64,000 nucleotides of DNA from Paenibacillus pabuli NBRC 13638 (GTDB lineage: Bacteria > Bacillota > Bacilli > Paenibacillales > Paenibacillaceae), in assembly GCF_001514495.1 (NCBI RefSeq), contig NZ_BCNM01000001.1, positions 434,001 to 498,000 on the forward strand. The letters run 5' to 3'. Below the pieces are notes generated by a model. That model did no database searches. It was not told the DNA's origin and was given only the letters and a program-made list of their open reading frames with translations. Both the position numbers and the translations under genes were made by a program. Shown in pieces: positions 19,719 to 29,040 of this stretch; the stretch's first letter is position 1; each line of letters starts with the position of its first letter.

Positions 19719-22187
19719 GTGAGAAATAGTCGATTGATGTTAACGCTGATTGTCATTTTTTTAATGGTATCTTCGGTGCCGCTCACAGCCACAGCTTATC
19801 AGAACCCCCGAACGTTACCGGATGAATGGGGACAGTATGGTTTGGGAGATCCATATGTGTTGAAATTTAATGGATACTATTACCTGTATGTAAGCACAAG
19901 AGATACGGATGATGGTGTAAAAGTGTGGAGCTCCAAAGACTTGGTGAACTGGTCGTATCGGGGATTGGCCGCAACGGACCCGATTACACATGGGGCTTAT
20001 GCTCCGGAAGTCATTTACTGGAATGGAATGTTCTATATGTACACTTCACCTGCCGGAAAAGGTCATTACGTATTAAGCAGCACAAGTCCGACCGGACCGT
20101 TCAACGTGGTCACTGGCAATCTGGGTAAGTCGATTGATGGTCATGTGTTTATTGACGATGATGGTACGTTCAGCTTCTACCATGCCGCACAGGGTCGGAT
20201 TGATGCAGCCCCAATGAGCAGTCCCACGGAGATTGGAGCCAGCTCGTCAACCGGAGTGGGAATGGGCGGCTGGACGGAGGGAGCGACCGTTTTCAAACGG
20301 AATAACAAATATTATATGACCTACACAGGCAACCATGTATTCAGCAATGGTTATCGGGTCGATGTAGCGGTTAGCACGACAGGTCCCCGGTCCGGTTACG
20401 TTACCGATGGCACGAATCCCGTACTTATCCGAACCGAGGGTCCGACCGTAGGACTGGGCCATAACAGCGTTGTGATGGGACCCAATCTGGATACGCACTA
20501 TATGTTCTATCACAATTTGGAAGGGCAGGGCATTGTGGGACCGCTGCGCCATCTGAACATGGACCGGATTGTGTGGAACAATGACAAGATGCTCGTACTT
20601 GGTCCGACTTCAACGGATCAACCTAATCCGGAAATGCCCACTTTCTACGATTATTTCGATCGTTCCGCAATCGGTAACAGTTGGAGCAACGTGAATGGCG
20701 GTAATTGGGGGATCTACAATAAGGAGCTCATGTGGCAAAATTCACTGGGAAGCACAACTTGGCATAAACAAGTGTCTTCTTCATCCAGTGCAGTCGATTA
20801 TACGGCTGAATTTAATATGAAGGAAATGAATCGGGGAACATCCTCCAATCCGAGGTATGGCGCTACTTTCTCTTACATTGATGAGAATAATTACGGCGTT
20901 GCACTGCTTAGTTCGAAAAACAAACGTCTAGAGACATTTTTCCGGATCAACGGCGTAGATCAGGCCTGGCAAACCCATAGTTTGCCTGCGGATTTCGATT
21001 ATTCGAAATGGCATAACATCCGTATCGAGAAATCGGGATCAACGTTTAAGTATTATGTAGATGGTATGTTCAAAGCAACACGCACTGCCAATATAGGAGC
21101 TGGCAAGATCGGTGTCCTGACGGAAGATACACATGCGGATTTCGGTTTTGTTGCCTTTAACAACGATGTGGATGGAAGCAGTGCATGGAATGCTTCCAAG
21201 CCGATTCCAGGCACAATTGAGGCTGTTCATTATATGAAGGGCGGCGAGGGTATCGCATACCACGATACTACGGCCACTAATCTTGGCGGTGCTTATCGAA
21301 CCGATGCAGGAGATATCCGTCTGAATAGTGAAGGGCTGTTCAATCTAGGCTGGAATCAGACCGGAGAATGGTATAAATACAAAGTGAATGTGGAATCCAG
21401 CGGATATTATGATATTGATTTTCGCATGGCTACCACGTTAGACGGAGCTCAAATCCGGTTGTGGGATGGTGCGACCGATTTAACTGGCATCATCAATGTT
21501 CCAAATACGGGAGGTTGGGATAAGTGGGGCAATGTATCCAGGAAAAAAGTGTACCTGAACGCGGGACAACGGGAATTGAGAGTTGAATTTGTTACAGGTG
21601 AGGCCGACTTCTCAAGAATGACGTTTCAAAAATATGCTGACGTGACCAGCGTAAGCGATAATTTTAATGATGGCAATGACAGTGGATGGACCCGGTTCGA
21701 AGGCACATGGGCGGTTGAGAACGGAGAATACAGCGCGGAAGGTTCAGGGGCAGCCAAGTCTACATTCGGAGATTCGGGATGGGCGGATTATACAGTGGAA
21801 GCAGACATCAAAATGATTGATTCGGGAGGAGACGGGGGGCTGCTCGTCAGAGTGACCAATCCATCGCACGGAACTGAACGAGGTCAGAACAATTATGATG
21901 CTCTGCAAGGGTATTATGCCTATCTGACGACAAGTGGAGTGAGTCTTGGCAAGATGAATTACAATTGGGCGCTGCTTAAAAACAGTCCACAGACGTATTC
22001 TACCAATACCTGGTATCACATGAAAGTTGCCGTTAACGGCACAACCATTAAAGTGTTTGTTGATGATATGGTCAATCCGAAAATTGAATATACTGACAAC
22101 AGTCTGAATCCATTCACACATGGCAAAATTGGTGTCAGAACCGCTAACAAACATACGCACTTCGATAACGTATCCGTTTCTCCTTAG
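19719..22187 (+). CDS. Secreted multidomain GH43 enzyme with CBM6 and two LamG/CBM66-like domains
   Basis: 822 residues. GTG 19719 follows GAGGAGGT; the signal peptide ends near TATA-YQNP. GH43 propeller: about residues 30-300, with base Asp in LGDPYVLKF, Asp in SIDGHVFID and acid Glu in GWTEGATVFKR. A concanavalin-like sandwich follows (about 305-490), then a CBM6 (about 500-645, VPNTGGWDKWG) and a second sandwich (about 650-822) ending HTHFDNVSV. Extracellular removal of arabinose or xylose from a polymer while bound to it is the expected role. It lies between GH51 and a sulfatase gene, in the same direction. Confidence 0.9.
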   Translation: MRNSRLMLTLIVIFLMVSSVPLTATAYQNPRTLPDEWGQYGLGDPYVLKFNGYYYLYVSTRDTDDGVKVWSSKDLVNWSYRGLAATDPITHGAYAPEVIYWNGMFYMYTSPAGKGHYVLSSTSPTGPFNVVTGNLGKSIDGHVFIDDDGTFSFYHAAQGRIDAAPMSSPTEIGASSSTGVGMGGWTEGATVFKRNNKYYMTYTGNHVFSNGYRVDVAVSTTGPRSGYVTDGTNPVLIRTEGPTVGLGHNSVVMGPNLDTHYMFYHNLEGQGIVGPLRHLNMDRIVWNNDKMLVLGPTSTDQPNPEMPTFYDYFDRSAIGNSWSNVNGGNWGIYNKELMWQNSLGSTTWHKQVSSSSSAVDYTAEFNMKEMNRGTSSNPRYGATFSYIDENNYGVALLSSKNKRLETFFRINGVDQAWQTHSLPADFDYSKWHNIRIEKSGSTFKYYVDGMFKATRTANIGAGKIGVLTEDTHADFGFVAFNNDVDGSSAWNASKPIPGTIEAVHYMKGGEGIAYHDTTATNLGGAYRTDAGDIRLNSEGLFNLGWNQTGEWYKYKVNVESSGYYDIDFRMATTLDGAQIRLWDGATDLTGIINVPNTGGWDKWGNVSRKKVYLNAGQRELRVEFVTGEADFSRMTFQKYADVTSVSDNFNDGNDSGWTRFEGTWAVENGEYSAEGSGAAKSTFGDSGWADYTVEADIKMIDSGGDGGLLVRVTNPSHGTERGQNNYDALQGYYAYLTTSGVSLGKMNYNWALLKNSPQTYSTNTWYHMKVAVNGTTIKVFVDDMVNPKIEYTDNSLNPFTHGKIGVRTANKHTHFDNVSVSP

Positions 22188-22212
22188 GAACGAACGAATC
22201 GTTAAGCATATC

Positions 22213-22242
22213 TCCAGGCGATGTAACTTTCGCATATCGCTG
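22213..22242. other. Intergenic hairpin between GH43 and sulfatase genes
   Basis: CCAGGCGAT and ATCGCTGG pair except for one bulged G, with a 13-base loop and no T-run. It could be an mRNA-stabilising or processing element. Function not shown. Confidence 0.35.
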
Positions 22243-22264
22243 GGGTGAATGAGGGAGGCGCAGC

Positions 22265-23773
22265 ATGAACAAACCGAATATTTTGTTAATTACAAGCGAT
22301 CAGCAGCACTGGAATACCATTGGGGCGTTCAACTCCGAGATCGAGACACCTAATCTGGATCGTCTGGCTCAGGAGGGAACTACATTTGAGCGGGCTTACT
22401 GTCCGAGTCCAGTCTGTACACCCAGCAGGTCCTCGATTATTACCGGCATGTACCCAAGTCAGCACGGAGCATGGACGTTGGGGACGAAACTGCTGGAGAA
22501 CCGCCATACGGTCGGCGAAGACTTTCAGGAGAACGGCTACCGGACAGCGTTGATTGGAAAGGCACATTTTCAGCCACTGCGGGGCACCGACGAATATCCC
22601 TCCCTTGAGTCGTATCCGCTCTTGCAGGATTTGGACTTCTGGCGTTCCTTTCACGGGCCATTTTATGGATTTGATCATGTGGAGCTGGCGCGAAATCATA
22701 CAAACGAAGCACATGTCGGACAGCACTACGCTAGTTGGTTGGAGGAGAGGGGCTGTACCCATTGGCGAGATTACTTTCTGCCTCCGACCGGAACGATGGA
22801 CCCTTCCGTAAAACATAAATGGGGAATACCGGAGGAGTACCATTACGACAACTGGATCGCCGAACGCACAAATGCACTGCTAGAGCAATACAGGGAGGAA
22901 GAGCAACCGTTTTTCCTATGGTCCAGCTTTTTCGACCCGCACCCTGACTATTTGGTTCCCGAACCTTGGGATGCGTTGTATGACCCAGAGTTGTTAACGA
23001 TTCCTGCTGTTGTAGAGGGAGAGCATGAGCACAATCCACCGCATTTTAAACTGACACAGGATGAGGATCCGGATTTCAGTTATTTAAAGGAAACCAGCCA
23101 CAGTATTCATGGCTACCAGTCCCATCTGACTTCAGAACGTGAGCGCAAACAACTGGTCGCCACCTATTACGGCATGATCAGTCTGATGGACAAATATATC
23201 GGCAAGATTCTTGATCAGCTGGATAAGCTGGGGCTTTATGATAACACGGTTGTTGTGTTTACAACGGATCATGGACATTTTTTCGGACAACATGGACTTC
23301 AGCATAAAGGTGGTTTTCATTATGAGGATCTGATTCGGCTGCCTTTCATCGTTCGTTATCCTGGGAAGGTGCCAGCAGGTAAACAAAATGATGCAATTCA
23401 ATCGCTGGTCGATCTTGCACCTACATTCTTGTCATTATGCGGAATCCAGCCTCCAAATGAAATGACTGGAGTGGATCAGAGCCAGGTTTGGCTGGGGCTT
23501 GATTCGCAGGCCCGTGATCATGCGCTATGCGAATTCCGTCATGAACCTACAACGATTCATCAAAAGACTTATGTGGACGCGCGCTATAAGCTGACACTGT
23601 ATTTCCGCCAGACGTACGGTGAAATATTTGATTTGCAGGAGGACCCTGGCGAACTTCGCAACTTGTGGGATGATCCAGAACATGCGCAGTTAAAGACAGA
23701 GCTTCTGCTCAAATATGCATGGGCAGAGCTTGGTAAAGAGTCTATGCCGATGCCGCGCATTTGGCATGCGTAA
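22265..23773 (+). CDS. Cytosolic Cys-type sulfatase (alkaline-phosphatase superfamily, S1 type)
   Basis: 502 residues without a signal peptide. The formylglycine motif CTPSR is intact at residues 51-55, within the longer signature ending SSIITG; metal ligands are visible in LLITSDQQ (Asp12) and TTDHGHFFGQHG. Such enzymes hydrolyse sulfate esters after the Cys is oxidised by an FGE or anaerobic maturase, neither of which is encoded here. Its position as the last gene of an arabinan-type operon suggests that the imported oligosaccharide is sulfated, but some family members act on phosphonates or choline sulfate. GAGGGAGG precedes the ATG. Confidence 0.87.
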   Translation: MNKPNILLITSDQQHWNTIGAFNSEIETPNLDRLAQEGTTFERAYCPSPVCTPSRSSIITGMYPSQHGAWTLGTKLLENRHTVGEDFQENGYRTALIGKAHFQPLRGTDEYPSLESYPLLQDLDFWRSFHGPFYGFDHVELARNHTNEAHVGQHYASWLEERGCTHWRDYFLPPTGTMDPSVKHKWGIPEEYHYDNWIAERTNALLEQYREEEQPFFLWSSFFDPHPDYLVPEPWDALYDPELLTIPAVVEGEHEHNPPHFKLTQDEDPDFSYLKETSHSIHGYQSHLTSERERKQLVATYYGMISLMDKYIGKILDQLDKLGLYDNTVVVFTTDHGHFFGQHGLQHKGGFHYEDLIRLPFIVRYPGKVPAGKQNDAIQSLVDLAPTFLSLCGIQPPNEMTGVDQSQVWLGLDSQARDHALCEFRHEPTTIHQKTYVDARYKLTLYFRQTYGEIFDLQEDPGELRNLWDDPEHAQLKTELLLKYAWAELGKESMPMPRIWHA

Positions 23774-23823
23774 GAATGGGGCGTTAAAGGTTGCGTTGAG
23801 GGCTGAAATCGGCAAAGGAAGGC

Positions 23824-23853
23824 AAAAGAGTCGTCATGTTGACGGCTTTTTTT
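23824..23853 (+). terminator. Intrinsic terminator after the sulfatase gene
   Basis: AGTCGTCA and TGACGGCT pair around TGT, extended by flanking A-T pairs, and are followed by a run of Ts. It ends the operon that begins at 13070 or 14039. Confidence 0.85.
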
Positions 23854-23911
23854 GTTCTTGATGATATATCCATCCCCAACTAAGCGCTGCAAAAACATTA
23901 GACTCCTTCAT

Positions 23912-23940
23912 TTGCTGTCTATTTTTACAACACATATGTT
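23912..23940 (+). promoter_or_regulatory. Candidate sigma-A promoter of yojF-bshB2
   Basis: TTGCTG (23912-23917), a 17-base spacer and TATGTT (23935-23940). TAAAAT at 23940 is a competing -10 element. Confidence 0.4.
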
Positions 23941-23982
23941 AAAATAGATTAGCAAGTTACTATTACTTATAAGGAGGCCGTC

Positions 23983-24327
23983 ATGCAGCCAATAGAGCCT
24001 CAAGACATCCAATTACGGATTGATCGTTTTCTCGATCAGGACCTATATATGCATCTCGAACTTACATCAGGTGCATACGCCAGTCACTTCGATAGTACCC
24101 GTCATCCCGGGTCGGCGTTCATTTCCAATGCGGTCATACGATATACGCAAGGATCTATCTCCGGCACGGGACCATACCGGGTTGGCTTAAAAACAACTCA
24201 CGGCTGGGTATACGCTGAGGGACTTACACACATTGACGAGCTGGAAAAGGAACGACTCATTCTGGCCGGTCACGACAGTCAAGGGAAGCTGGTTGTAGCT
24301 TTACAACTTAGTCGGGAAATGTTCTGA
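23983..24327 (+). CDS. yojF: YojF family protein (DUF1806)
   Basis: 114 residues matching the small YojF family that accompanies the deacetylase YojG/BshB2 in Bacilli. Typical segments are IDRFLDQDLYMHLELT and GPYRVGLKT. No catalytic motif is recognisable; its molecular role is unknown to me, although the conserved pairing implies a link to bacillithiol synthesis. AAGGAGG precedes the ATG, and the deacetylase gene follows after 19 bases. Confidence 0.85.
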   Translation: MQPIEPQDIQLRIDRFLDQDLYMHLELTSGAYASHFDSTRHPGSAFISNAVIRYTQGSISGTGPYRVGLKTTHGWVYAEGLTHIDELEKERLILAGHDSQGKLVVALQLSREMF

Positions 24328-24346
24328 TGAAAGCGGAGGATCAAGA

Positions 24347-25021
24347 ATGAAAAATAAACAATACGAAGATCAGCGCATTTTGGTTGTGTTTCCGCATCCC
24401 GACGATGAGGCGTTCACGGCTTCGGGAATGTTGGCGAAGTACATAGAAGGCGGTGCTCACGTCACTTATGCTTGCCTGACATTAGGAGAGATGGGACGTA
24501 ACATGGGTATCCCGCCGTTTGCCAACCGGGTCACCTTGCCAGCAATCCGTAAGGAGGAACTCATAGAGTCCTCTAATGCGATTGGCATTCAGGACCTGAG
24601 GATGCTCGGTTTTCATGATAAAATGATTGAATTCGAAGACCCTGAACTTCTGGATAACCAGATCATGGCGCTGCTCAAAGAATTGAACCCGTCACTGGTC
24701 ATCACATTCTATCCAGGGTACAGTGTGCATCCTGATCACGATGCAACAGGAGCCGCTGTTACGCGAACGATTGGTCGTCTGCCCGCAGAAGAAAGACCTC
24801 TTGTATACTGCTGCGCGTTCTCGAACAATCACGAACAAGCTATCGGCAAAGCGGATGTAATTGAAGATGTGACCGGATTCCTTGCCCAGAAAATGGCATC
24901 GATTCGTGCCCACCGTTCGCAATTTCAAGCGCCGGAGCTTGTCGGCCAGACAGAAATGGATAATGAACAAATCCGAAACCGGTTTGGACGGGAAGCATTT
25001 TGGACATATCGGTTCCAATAA
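24347..25021 (+). CDS. bshB2: Bacillithiol biosynthesis deacetylase BshB2 (YojG)
   Basis: 224 residues of the LmbE-like zinc deacetylase fold. Zinc-binding PHPDDE is at residues 16-21 and the second motif HPDHD at 128-132. The family removes acetate from N-acetylglucosaminyl-malate in the second step of bacillithiol synthesis. B. subtilis has two such enzymes, BshB1 and BshB2; coupling to YojF identifies this as the BshB2 type. Cytosolic. The rest of the pathway is not in this window. Confidence 0.9.
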   Translation: MKNKQYEDQRILVVFPHPDDEAFTASGMLAKYIEGGAHVTYACLTLGEMGRNMGIPPFANRVTLPAIRKEELIESSNAIGIQDLRMLGFHDKMIEFEDPELLDNQIMALLKELNPSLVITFYPGYSVHPDHDATGAAVTRTIGRLPAEERPLVYCCAFSNNHEQAIGKADVIEDVTGFLAQKMASIRAHRSQFQAPELVGQTEMDNEQIRNRFGREAFWTYRFQ

Positions 25022-25057
25022 TTATTATTTCGAAGTAAGTCGCAATACTTCGCGCAA

Positions 25058-25083
25058 AAAGTCGCCAATAAGGCGGCTTTTTT
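25058..25083 (+). terminator. Intrinsic terminator after bshB2
   Basis: AAAGTCGCC and GGCGGCTTT pair around AATAA (one G-U), followed by a T-run. The same AGTCGCC/GGCGGCT stem recurs at 26974 and 42491. Confidence 0.9.
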
Positions 25084-25184
25084 GTTTTAACCTGCCCATG
25101 AGTTTGAAACAGATATAGCAATAATCCTGGTGACTTGATTACAGAACTGGATTGGTTTGAAAGGGGAAGACCGCGCAGAGGTTC

Positions 25185-25225
25185 AAAGCCCGGACCCCGA
25201 GCCTTTGACTCGTAATCCGGGCTTT
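25185..25225. terminator. Candidate bidirectional terminator at the methyltransferase 3' end
   Basis: AAAGCCCGGA (25185-25194) and TCCGGGCTTT (25216-25225) form a perfect 10-bp stem. The loop contains its own CGAG/CTCG mini-stem. T-rich sequence follows on the plus strand; the minus-strand tail is short. It lies one base beyond the minus-strand stop codon. Confidence 0.7.
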
Positions 25226-25226
25226 C

Positions 25227-25901
25227 TTATTTTTGTGCGTAAAACACCGCGAAGTCCAAATATTTATACATGCAATCCACCATGCTGAAGCCGGCTTCCT
25301 CCAACCACACTAGCTGATCTTCCAGAGGGGCGTTGATGTCTGCTTTCCGTCGTTCAATTGAAGCCGAAATGGCCTCAGCCGATAATCCGCTCCGATGAAT
25401 CGATTCCAACCATCGTTGGCGATAATAAGCGTCCGTTGCAACCGTCCTCCCCTGAACCTGGTCTGCGTTAATGAAGAGCCCACCAGATTCCAGCAGTTTG
25501 TGAACAGTACAAAATACGTTTTTCTTGTCAGCGTGGTTCAGATGGTGAATGGAGAGGGAGGAGATAACCATATCATAGGAACTGGTAAAATTATGTTTGG
25601 AATAATCCCCCACGATATACTGCACGTGAGTATTATCCTTCAATCTACGACGTGCCCCTTCCAGCATTTTTTCGCTAATGTCTACCAGAGTTAGCTGTGC
25701 TTTTGGGTATTTTTGCAGCAGCATTCCGGAGAGTAATCCCGTGCCAGCGCCCAAATCAAGAATACGCGGAGAATCCAAAGAGCTTTCCATCAGATCCAAA
25801 GCCATCCCATAAAACTCATCAAAACAAGGGATTAGCTGTTTTCGCTGCACATCATAGTCTTCGGCTATCTGATCGAACAGATGCTTAACCGCAGGTTTCA
25901 T
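25227..25901 (-). CDS. Class I SAM-dependent methyltransferase
   Basis: 224 residues with a Rossmann methyltransferase core: motif I ILDLGAGTGLLS, the acidic residue in LTLVDISEKML, and DMVISSLSIHHL. The start is ATG 25901, because AAGGAG lies about 10 bases upstream; the longer frame from 25931 runs over that site. Substrate not recognisable. Stands alone, convergent with bshB2. Confidence 0.85.
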   Translation of the reverse strand: MKPAVKHLFDQIAEDYDVQRKQLIPCFDEFYGMALDLMESSLDSPRILDLGAGTGLLSGMLLQKYPKAQLTLVDISEKMLEGARRRLKDNTHVQYIVGDYSKHNFTSSYDMVISSLSIHHLNHADKKNVFCTVHKLLESGGLFINADQVQGRTVATDAYYRQRWLESIHRSGLSAEAISASIERRKADINAPLEDQLVWLEEAGFSMVDCMYKYLDFAVFYAQK

Positions 25902-26218
25902 GGACTCATCGCTCCTTGATGTCTTTTTCAATAGTTTACAAGAGCGATGAGATAAGGGGAAATACCGAATATGGATAAGTTTATAGGTTAGAACTATGGG
26001 TTACGATCCACTTTCATGGGTAATATCTTCAAGCCTCGGGTGAAGAAGGGATTAACGATTATCTCGTTTGGAAATCAGAATCAGGTGATGCTTTTTTATT
26101 CCGTCTTCATAATCCAAAAGGTGAGGAAGCCTCCGATTTCGCTGGTCCGGTCCTTGTTTCCTTATCAACCGTTCAGGTACAATAGTATACATCTTCGTCT
26201 TAAGGAGCAGACATCGTA

Positions 26219-26917
26219 ATGCAAAGAATGCGAAGCAAACGAATCATTCGAATTACAGTGATCGCCGTCTTACTTTTGCTTATATTGGCCACCGCATTTG
26301 TTTATGTGAATGACAGAGCTGGGGGGTTGTCCGATTGGCGCATGTCCAAGGCGATGGGAATGAGAGGAACCATCCATATTCCTATAGGAAAAACTCCTAC
26401 AGAAGCGATTCAGAAGTTTAGAGGTAATGATGATTCATTACAAATCATTCATCAAGAACCGGTAAATGGCGGCATGATCTTGTTTACGCATAGAACGAGT
26501 CAGGAAAATAACAGCAATCTTCAGGTGGAGTATGCTCGAAAAATATTATTCGGCTGGAAGTGGGTGTGGGGTGGCGGTTACTCCATCGGTCAATCATCTC
26601 AGTTCACTGCTGCTCTTGACTATATGAGTATACCTGAATTAGATCATATCTCGACCCCATTTCCTATGGTATTCGGACATATTTTAGACCCATCCATTAA
26701 ACGTATAACTATCGAGATCAAGGTAAACGGGAAACCTGTTGTTTCGGAAGCTAAGCTGGTAGAGGTAGGCCCTGAACAAGTAATCTGGTTTGTATTTCTG
26801 TCTTCGTCAGCTACTATCCCCTATGAAATTAAAGGATTTAATGATAAGAGAGAGCTCATAACCCATAAAAAAATTGAAGATCCGAATGACAGCGGCTCGT
26901 TGATTCTTGGAGATTGA
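26219..26917 (+). CDS. Membrane-anchored protein of unknown function
   Basis: 232 residues. A basic start (MQRMRSKR) is followed by one hydrophobic span (about residues 9-28) without a clear cleavage site, so a type II membrane anchor is likely with about 200 residues outside. No domain is recognised; the exported part has beta-rich character. AAGGAG lies 11 bases before ATG 26219. It has its own terminator and flanking intergenic regions, so it is probably a single-gene unit. Confidence 0.7.
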   Translation: MQRMRSKRIIRITVIAVLLLLILATAFVYVNDRAGGLSDWRMSKAMGMRGTIHIPIGKTPTEAIQKFRGNDDSLQIIHQEPVNGGMILFTHRTSQENNSNLQVEYARKILFGWKWVWGGGYSIGQSSQFTAALDYMSIPELDHISTPFPMVFGHILDPSIKRITIEIKVNGKPVVSEAKLVEVGPEQVIWFVFLSSSATIPYEIKGFNDKRELITHKKIEDPNDSGSLILGD

Positions 26918-26973
26918 TCCCGTGCGACTGTCCAATCGGACATGTTGAAGGAAAAGAATATAACCACTTGAGA

Positions 26974-26998
26974 GGTCGCCATATTGGCGGCTTTTTTA
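26974..26998 (+). terminator. Intrinsic terminator after the membrane-anchored unknown
   Basis: GTCGCC and GGCGGC pair around ATATT (one G-U), followed by a T-run. It closely resembles the hairpins at 25058 and 42491. Confidence 0.9.
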
Positions 26999-27029
26999 GT
27001 TGAATGTAGTACCAACCATTCCGCCACCT

Positions 27030-27076
27030 AATGAACCGATCCTGCAGACCCGCGTCCCGCAAGCGATTGGTTCATT
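27030..27076. promoter_or_regulatory. Long inverted repeat upstream of the rhamnogalacturonan-type operon
   Basis: AATGAACCGATC (27030-27041) and GATTGGTTCATT (27065-27076) pair over 12 positions with one G-U around a 23-base GC-rich loop. There is no T-run, so it is not a normal terminator. A second inverted repeat, GTTCACA (27100-27106) with TGTGAAC (27123-27129), follows, and TTCACACC occurs twice (27101, 27148). These are candidate regulator sites or leader structure. Confidence 0.5.
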
Positions 27077-27185
27077 CGATGGCTGATTGCACGATTGTAG
27101 TTCACACCGCTCCCCCTTAACATGTGAACAGAGGAGCCTGCTCGTCATTCACACCATCATTTGCTAAAAGGAGGCCCAAAATCGT

Positions 27186-28145
27186 ATGGCTGAGCTGTCG
27201 GAAACATCGATGCTACAACCCGGAGTTACAGTCAATAAACGTGTCAAAAAAGGCTATCTGCGAAACATCCGAAAACACTGGATGCTGTATGTCATGATCC
27301 TTCCCGGTATTTTGTTCTATATTATTTTCAAGTACATTCCACTGGGCGGAAGCGTAATCGCTTTTCAGAACTTTCAGATTATGAAAGGCATTTGGAACAG
27401 CCCTTGGGTGGGTCTGGATAATTTCAAGTTTATTTTTACGTATCAGGATTTCTATCATGTCCTTCGGAACACGGCTCTGATTGCTTTATATAAACTGGTG
27501 ATCGGATTCCCTGCTCCCATTCTACTGGCGCTGTTATTTAACGAAGTGAGAAAAATGCTCGCCAAGCGCTTTTTGCAGAGTCTGTTCTATCTACCGCATT
27601 TTCTTTCCTGGGTCGTCGTCGGGGGGATCGTGTTTGAGGTGCTGGCGTCAGGTGGATTTGTAAACGCTGTGCGTGGATGGTTCGGATATGAGCCAATTCT
27701 GTATATGCAACAGGAGCAGTATTTCCGCCCTATCGTCGTCCTGTCCTCCATATGGAAAGAGGTGGGCTGGGGAACGATCATATACCTCGCTGCAGTCAGC
27801 GGCATTGATCCCACTCAATATGAAGCGGCCGTGATGGACGGAGCCAATCGGTGGAAACAGACGATCTACATTACGTTGCCTGCGTTGTTCCCGACCATCT
27901 TAACCCTGTTTCTGCTGAATATTGGCAACTTTCTGGAACTGGGCTTCGATCAGATCTATAACCTGCTAACACCGATGACCTATTCAGTAGGGGATATCAT
28001 CGAAACGTATGTATACCGATCGGGTGTACTGCAAGGACAATATAGCGTGACGACAGCCATTGGTCTGTTTCAATCTGTTATCGGCTTTATTCTACTATGG
28101 GTCTTCAATAGGCTGGCAAGAAAAACCGGAGAGGGGTTGTGGTAA
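27186..28145 (+). CDS. ABC sugar importer permease, YteP/LplB type
   Basis: 319 residues, six predicted spans after a 35-residue cytosolic lead. The EAA loop is EAAVMDGANRWKQTIYI. AAGGAGG lies 11 bases before the ATG. First gene of a long operon whose later members match the B. subtilis yte/ytc rhamnogalacturonan cluster, so import of unsaturated rhamnogalacturonan oligosaccharides is the likely role. Partner permease overlaps its stop codon. Confidence 0.92.
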   Translation: MAELSETSMLQPGVTVNKRVKKGYLRNIRKHWMLYVMILPGILFYIIFKYIPLGGSVIAFQNFQIMKGIWNSPWVGLDNFKFIFTYQDFYHVLRNTALIALYKLVIGFPAPILLALLFNEVRKMLAKRFLQSLFYLPHFLSWVVVGGIVFEVLASGGFVNAVRGWFGYEPILYMQQEQYFRPIVVLSSIWKEVGWGTIIYLAAVSGIDPTQYEAAVMDGANRWKQTIYITLPALFPTILTLFLLNIGNFLELGFDQIYNLLTPMTYSVGDIIETYVYRSGVLQGQYSVTTAIGLFQSVIGFILLWVFNRLARKTGEGLW

Positions 28146-29017
28146 TGATGAAGCAGACCATTGGAGAAAAGTCATTTCAAGTAGCCAACTATCTCTTCCT
28201 GACGGTTGCGGCCTTTACGATGCTCCTTCCGCTGCTTCATCTGCTGGCGGTTTCCCTAAGTTCGCCGGTTGCGGCAGACTCCAAGGAAGTGTTCCTGTGG
28301 CCGATCGGCTTTACCTTCGCTTCCTGGAAGCATATTTTGCAAAGCTCGGGCTTATGGCAATCGTTTGGTGTAACCGTATTCATCACGGTAGCGGGTACCG
28401 CTCTTAGTATGCTGTTTTCAGTGCTGACCGCTTTTCCGCTCTCGCGCAGAGAATTCTTGATTCGAAAACAAGTGATGCTGGGCATCGTCATTACGATGAT
28501 CTTTAATGCGCCGCTGATCCCGTTCTTCCTGACAGTAAGGGAGCTGGGTATGATGAATTCGATATGGTCCCTGATCATACCGGGTGTCATTGGCACATTT
28601 AACATGGTTATTCTTCGTACTTTTTTTATGAGCTTGCCAAAAGAGCTGGATGACACCGCCCGGATTGACGGATGTCATGATTTTCGAATCCTGTTTCAGA
28701 TTTATCTGCCGCTTTCCAAGCCGGTACTGGCCACGGTCAGCCTGTTCTATGCGGTGGGATACTGGAACACGTTTCAGCGTGCAGTACTTTTCCTTCGTGA
28801 TCCAGGGCTGTGGCCGCTACAGATGAAGCTAAGAGCCTACTTAACCAGCCCCGAGGAATTAGCTCAGGTTAACATGTTTCTGGGCGATTACAACTTCAAT
28901 ACAACGACGTTAAAGGCTGCGACGATTCTTTTTGCAAGCGTTCCCATCATTTTGGTGTATCCTTATTTACAGAAATATTTTGTGAAAGGTTCACTGCTAG
29001 GATCACTAAAAGAATAA
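28145..29017 (+). CDS. ABC sugar importer permease, YtcP/LplC type
   Basis: 290 residues and six predicted spans; EAA loop ELDDTARIDGCHDFRILF; ending FVKGSLLGSLKE. ATG 28145 overlaps the TAA of the preceding permease by one base, with GAGGGG 8 bases upstream; ATG 28148 is also possible. This layout implies translational coupling. It works with the permease at 27186 and lipoprotein at 29041. Confidence 0.9.
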   Translation: MMKQTIGEKSFQVANYLFLTVAAFTMLLPLLHLLAVSLSSPVAADSKEVFLWPIGFTFASWKHILQSSGLWQSFGVTVFITVAGTALSMLFSVLTAFPLSRREFLIRKQVMLGIVITMIFNAPLIPFFLTVRELGMMNSIWSLIIPGVIGTFNMVILRTFFMSLPKELDDTARIDGCHDFRILFQIYLPLSKPVLATVSLFYAVGYWNTFQRAVLFLRDPGLWPLQMKLRAYLTSPEELAQVNMFLGDYNFNTTTLKAATILFASVPIILVYPYLQKYFVKGSLLGSLKE

Positions 29018-29040
29018 ATCATGATCAAGGGGATGATTCC

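Noticed and set aside
26016..26219. 67-residue open frame before the membrane-anchored unknown
   Set aside because: No ribosome site, no recognisable sequence, and it overlaps the region expected to hold the promoter of the next gene.
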